Assembly (NCBI RefSeq): GCF_014646295.1
Contig: NZ_BMNE01000006.1
Coordinates: forward strand, 372,001-436,000
Length of the DNA: 64,000 nt
Source: Nocardia rhizosphaerihabitans
GTDB taxonomy: Bacteria; Actinomycetota; Actinomycetes; Mycobacteriales; Mycobacteriaceae
Direction: 5' to 3'
The notes beneath the pieces were generated by a model. It was not told where the DNA came from and made no database searches. It worked only from the letters and a program-made list of their open reading frames with translations. Within the stretch, counting starts at the first letter, position 1; every line of letters begins with the position of its first letter. Position numbers and translations under genes: made by a program. Positions 58,700 through 64,000 of this stretch are shown here, in pieces.

Positions 58700-60516
58700 A
58701 TCCGGGCGCCTTTGGCGCGATTGCAGGCCCGGCACAGGATCTGCAGGTTCGCCGCGCTCGTCGCACCACCGCGGCTGAGCGGGATGATGTGATCGAACTC
58801 CAGGTAGTGGCCGTCACCGCACTCGACGCAGCGACCACCGTCGCGCTGCCACACCTGGGCTTTCACGTCCTGCGGGATGCTGCGGCTGTCGCGCTGTCCC
58901 GGCGTCAGGACCAGGCGTTTCGCCACGCGCAGCGCACCTTCCAGCGCGGCGGCCACATAGTCGGGATCGGTCACTCCGAAGGTGGCGCCGCCACGCGCCG
59001 AGGTCGCGGCCAGCACCACGGTGCCGTGCTCGGGGTGCACGGAAACCACCCGGTTCCACGGCAGTTCGATGCCGGTGCCGTCGCCGACGAAGCGCAGCTT
59101 CTTGGAGCTGCCGATCAACCGGCCCTCGGTATTGCGCGGGCCGCGCGCGAGCATCCTGATGTGCACGGCGGGCAGGTCAAGGTGCACCCGCTCCTCGGGG
59201 TCGAGGTGCAGGCCCGGAGTGTCGATGGTGGGCAGTTCGCCGGCGCGTAGCCGGGACAGGGTGCGGCCGCGATGCATCCGGCGGCGCAGGTCGTCGACGA
59301 TCGGGCCGGACAGGGCCAGTTCGCTCACCACGTGCTCGAACGCGTCCAGTTCGTCGGCGAACACCTCGCCGTCGGCGAAGGCGAAGGCGACCATCCGCTC
59401 CACCTGGGTCAGGCCGGCCTCGCGCAGCACCGCGCGTCCGCGCTCTTCGTCGATGCGCTGGTAGCGCAAGGCCGCCCACACCTCGAGCCAGTCCTCGGAC
59501 AGGGTGCCGGGGCCGGTGAGCACCCGCCGGGCCCGGTTGCGCCAGTGGGTGAGGAATTCCTCCACCTCGCCCGCGCACGACCGGCACTGGCCGTGTCCGC
59601 CGAAGATCTTGCGGCGCAGCGGGTTGCCGCAGCGGGGGCAGCGGACACGGTGATCCTGGATGTGCGGGCGCGTGCTCGTCGTCCATTCGTCGCCGTCCCA
59701 CCAGCGCAATTGCCCGGGGACCTGCGGGTCGGGATGCCAGTCGGCCAGTTCCGGGTTCGGCGGTGGAGGTGGCGGGACATCGATGACGCGGCGGGTGAGG
59801 GCAGGTGGGCGCGAGGGCGAGCGCCCGGTGTGCGCGTGGGTGCCGGGATCGGCGGCGGTGTTGTCGTCGGAGAACTCGGCCGCAGTCGACGTCGTGTCGC
59901 CGTGCGGTACCCGGGCGAACTCCGCACGATCGGCGGTGCGTGACGACGCCTGCCGTACCGAGGTCGACCGCGCGGGGGTTCCCGATCGGTCGGCACCAGG
60001 CTGTCCTGCGTTCGGCTCGTTGACGGTGACGCCGAACTCGGTGGCCAGCCCGGCCAGCCCACCGGACCACCCCTGGCCGATCGCGCGGAACCGCCACTGC
60101 CCGTCGCGCCGGTAGAACTCCCCGAACATCATCGCCTGCACGTCCTCGATGCCGTCCAGCGCGAACTGGGCGACCGGACCGTCGGCGGCATGCACGGTCA
60201 GGGTGAGATCGGTGAGCTGATCGAACGTGCCCTCGTCGAGCGACGCGCTGACGACGATGCGCGCCACCTCCGCCTCGGTCCGCGGCAGCGACACACTCAA
60301 CCGCGCGGTCCCCGGCGCGGGCTCCTGATCCAGCGTCACCGCCTGCGAGGCATGCCGCGGCGCGTTGAAGAACACGAAATCCCGATCGCCGCGCACCAGC
60401 CCCGACTCGGTGACCAGCAGTGCATGCGCATCGACGGTATGCGCCGACCGCCATGAAAGAACCACGGCGAGAAGCGATGTCGGGACCGGCGCGTGCGCGC
60501 CCTTGCGTAGTTCCAT
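58696..60516 (-). CDS. multidomain TerD-DUF2510-zinc ribbon-TerB-like-HNH nuclease
   Basis: 606 residues. Residues 1-165 are a TerD domain (DRDFVFFNAPRHAS and QFALDGIEDVQAMMFGEFYRRDGQW). A Pro-rich linker leads to DUF2510 near residue 258 (WHPDPQVPGQLRWWDGDEW), then a zinc ribbon (CPRCGNPLRRK and CRSCAG, from about 290). A TerB-like helical region has FAFADGEVFADELDAFE near 382, and a PH-like domain follows. The end is an HNH endonuclease: WQRDGGRCVECGDGHYLEFD, then HIIPLSRGG and CRACNRAKG. The nuclease motif looks intact. Confidence 0.9.
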   Translation of the reverse strand: MELRKGAHAPVPTSLLAVVLSWRSAHTVDAHALLVTESGLVRGDRDFVFFNAPRHASQAVTLDQEPAPGTARLSVSLPRTEAEVARIVVSASLDEGTFDQLTDLTLTVHAADGPVAQFALDGIEDVQAMMFGEFYRRDGQWRFRAIGQGWSGGLAGLATEFGVTVNEPNAGQPGADRSGTPARSTSVRQASSRTADRAEFARVPHGDTTSTAAEFSDDNTAADPGTHAHTGRSPSRPPALTRRVIDVPPPPPPNPELADWHPDPQVPGQLRWWDGDEWTTSTRPHIQDHRVRCPRCGNPLRRKIFGGHGQCRSCAGEVEEFLTHWRNRARRVLTGPGTLSEDWLEVWAALRYQRIDEERGRAVLREAGLTQVERMVAFAFADGEVFADELDAFEHVVSELALSGPIVDDLRRRMHRGRTLSRLRAGELPTIDTPGLHLDPEERVHLDLPAVHIRMLARGPRNTEGRLIGSSKKLRFVGDGTGIELPWNRVVSVHPEHGTVVLAATSARGGATFGVTDPDYVAAALEGALRVAKRLVLTPGQRDSRSIPQDVKAQVWQRDGGRCVECGDGHYLEFDHIIPLSRGGATSAANLQILCRACNRAKGARI

Positions 60517-60575
60517 GGTGCTCGCATGATGTCATGCCGGTCTGACAGTGTTGTTGGAGCGCTGGCGCGCTCGAG

Positions 60576-60666
60576 GTCGCGGCCCCTTCTGTCCCGTCGG
60601 TCAGGCACCGTTGCTTGCTCCTTCGTCGCCTACGCAACGGCGCCTGCCCGACGGGACGGCCGCGAC
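60576..60666. repeat. large imperfect stem-loop, REP-like or structured RNA
   Basis: Inner arms of 24 bases at 60591-60614 and 60634-60657 pair with two mismatches (core GTCCCGTCGG...CCGACGGGAC). Outer arms GTCGCGGCC and GGCCGCGAC at 60576-60584 and 60658-60666 extend it. The loop is about 19 bases. It occupies the 280-base gap between the TerD-HNH gene start and the next gene. No protein frame there is convincing. Confidence 0.65.
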
Positions 60667-60796
60667 GGCCGACTGCGTCGGCCTGCCCCTCCTCGAGGTC
60701 GGGGCGTGTGGGTTGGGTTTGGTGCGTAGGTGAGACACGGAGTCGTGCGGGGTGTGCATCCCTGCGTCTGTGGGATCTGTGCGGCACAGTGGAGTC

Positions 60797-61281
60797 ATGA
60801 CGAACCCGAAGAAGCGGGGACGCGCTGCGGAGCCCGTGCCGGAGCCGCAGGGGCGGAAGGTGCCGGGGGCTGACCTGCTCTCGGCCGCGCAGGCGGCGGT
60901 CGGTGCGGCGCAGACGGCGGCGGGGCAGGCTATCGACGCCGCTCAGCAGACCGCGGGGTATGCCTTCGACGCGGCGGTGCGGTTGCCACCGGCTTCGGCG
61001 CAGCTGGCGGCGCAGTTGCCGGATCTGGTGGAGAATCTGTCGATCGCGGTGGACCGGCTCAACAGCACCATCGACCGGCTCGACCGGACCCTGGCGCTGG
61101 CCGACCCGGTCTTCGCGACCTATGACCGGCTGTTGCCCCGGCTCGAGGCGATGATCTCGCTGGGCGAGGACCTCTTCGGGGCGCTGGCGAAGCTGCCCGG
61201 TGTCGGGCTGCTGGGCCGGCTCACCGGACGAGCGGGCGAAGAACCGCCGCCGGAACCCACCAAGAAGAAGCGTCCGCGCTG

Positions 61282-61285
<4 letters not shown>
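60797..61285 (+). CDS. small helical protein of unknown function
   Basis: 162 residues from the ATG at 60797. After a basic tail, residues 30-70 are alanine-rich helix (LLSAAQAAVGAAQTAAGQAI), and 80-110 form a heptad-like coiled coil (ENLSIAVDRLNSTIDRLDRT). A hydrophobic turn (KLPGVGLLGRL) and a Lys/Arg tail ending in Cys follow. This resembles phasin- or ribosome-associated helical proteins in layout, but no family is recognised. The stop overlaps the convergent pab gene by four bases. Confidence 0.75.
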
Positions 61286-63330
<2,045 letters not shown>

Positions 63331-63388
63331 CCTGGCAGAAATCCTACGTCGGGCCCACCGGGGACCCGCCTCGGGCACAATGATCGCC

Positions 63389-64000
63389 ATGTCTGTTTCG
63401 CAACCGGTCGATGTCGACCCGACTGTCGCGGATTTCGCGGCGATCGGGCGCTGGATGGACGAACGTGGCCTGCCCGGCGGCGCGTTCGGTGCAGTGACCC
63501 CGATCGGCGGTGGCACGCAGAACATCATGCTGCGCTTCACCCGTGGCGACCGCGAATACGTGTTGCGACGCGGGCCCAAGCACCTGCGCGCCAAGAGCAA
63601 CGACGTGATCCGGCGCGAATCCCGGCTGCTCGGCGCGCTCGACGGCACCGAGGTGCGCTCGCCCCGGGTCATCGCCGCCTGCGACGACGACGCCGTGATC
63701 GGCGCGGTGTTCTATCTGATGGAACCCATCCACGGCTTCAACCCGCAGACCGAACTGCCTGCCCTGCACGCGGGCGACCCGGAGATCCGGCGGCAGATGG
63801 GCCTGTCCGCGGTCGAGGCCATCGCCCGCCTCGGCTCGCTCGACTACCAGGCGCTCGGTCTGGCCGATTACGGCAAGCCCGAGGGTTTCCTGGAACGCCA
63901 AGTGCCGCGCTGGTTGCGCGAACTCGACTCCTACTCCGCCAACGAGGGCTACCCCGGCCCGCAGATTCCCGGTGTCGACGAGGTCGGCGACTGGCTCGAG
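63389..64000 (+). CDS. aminoglycoside phosphotransferase/FadE36-like kinase-fold protein, 3' end outside window
   Basis: The first 204 residues are visible. GGGTQNIMLRFTRGDREYVLRRGP is the nucleotide-binding beta hairpin with the lysine-equivalent, and SRLLGALDGTEVRSPRVIAAC then FYLMEPIHGF the hinge. This is the acyl-CoA-associated APH group found near acyl-CoA dehydrogenases. The catalytic loop lies beyond the window. Start at the ATG at 63389, divergent from pabAB with 58 bases between. Confidence 0.85.
   Translation, partial: MSVSQPVDVDPTVADFAAIGRWMDERGLPGGAFGAVTPIGGGTQNIMLRFTRGDREYVLRRGPKHLRAKSNDVIRRESRLLGALDGTEVRSPRVIAACDDDAVIGAVFYLMEPIHGFNPQTELPALHAGDPEIRRQMGLSAVEAIARLGSLDYQALGLADYGKPEGFLERQVPRWLRELDSYSANEGYPGPQIPGVDEVGDWLE

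Overview
This is high-GC actinobacterial chromosome with strong G/C third-position bias and Shine-Dalgarno-led genes. The gene content points to a mycolic-acid actinomycete, most likely Nocardia or a close relative. Supporting genes are a mycothiol-dependent formaldehyde dehydrogenase, several F420-type oxidoreductases, an EphD-type hydrolase/dehydrogenase fusion, a latex clearing protein, UdgX and the dgt-dnaG housekeeping pair. The genus is an inference; no rRNA gene is present.

Layout. 1-4.1 kb is core (YdcF, dgt, dnaG). tRNA-Asn follows at 4294, and a 39-base near-copy of its 3' half lies at 9284. The two copies bracket about 5 kb carrying a sterol-desaturase-like enzyme, a PPOX protein, an FAD monooxygenase, a CGNR regulator and an SDR, which looks like an integrated element that has lost its integrase. 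9.4-35 kb is an accessory catabolic and regulatory zone: lcp, many TetR genes next to hydrolases or small enzymes and usually with palindromic operators, an AfsR-like regulator of 1080 residues, a CmtR/CDF metal-efflux operon, the mscR operon, a CocE-type secreted hydrolase, and udgX with a DUF72 gene. 35-44 kb holds membrane proteins and a three-gene operon of a ferritin-like diiron protein, a 2Fe-2S flavin reductase and EphD, which reads as a complete oxygenation-hydrolysis-dehydrogenation module. Next to it a GRDP-type protein faces a membrane-anchored Cys/Gly/Ser-rich peptide.

44-56 kb carries tRNA-Met, a VOC protein, a decayed ABC-ATPase fragment, GrpB, TetR-paired enzymes, an NDH-2-like flavoprotein, an ATP-grasp protein and an ABC exporter operon with its own DesK/DesR-type two-component system. 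55.9-60.7 kb is the most unusual part: a TerD-vWA protein, an FBP zinc-finger protein, two divergent paralogous two-helix membrane peptides, and a TerD-DUF2510-zinc ribbon-TerB-like-HNH nuclease, followed by a large stem-loop. The window ends with a fused PabA-PabB and the start of an aminoglycoside-phosphotransferase-like gene.

TetR-type regulators are dense (eight intact genes), and most sit against the enzyme they probably control. Several truncated gene pieces (28.6-29.1, 45.2-45.4 and 52.0-52.3 kb) mark old rearrangements.
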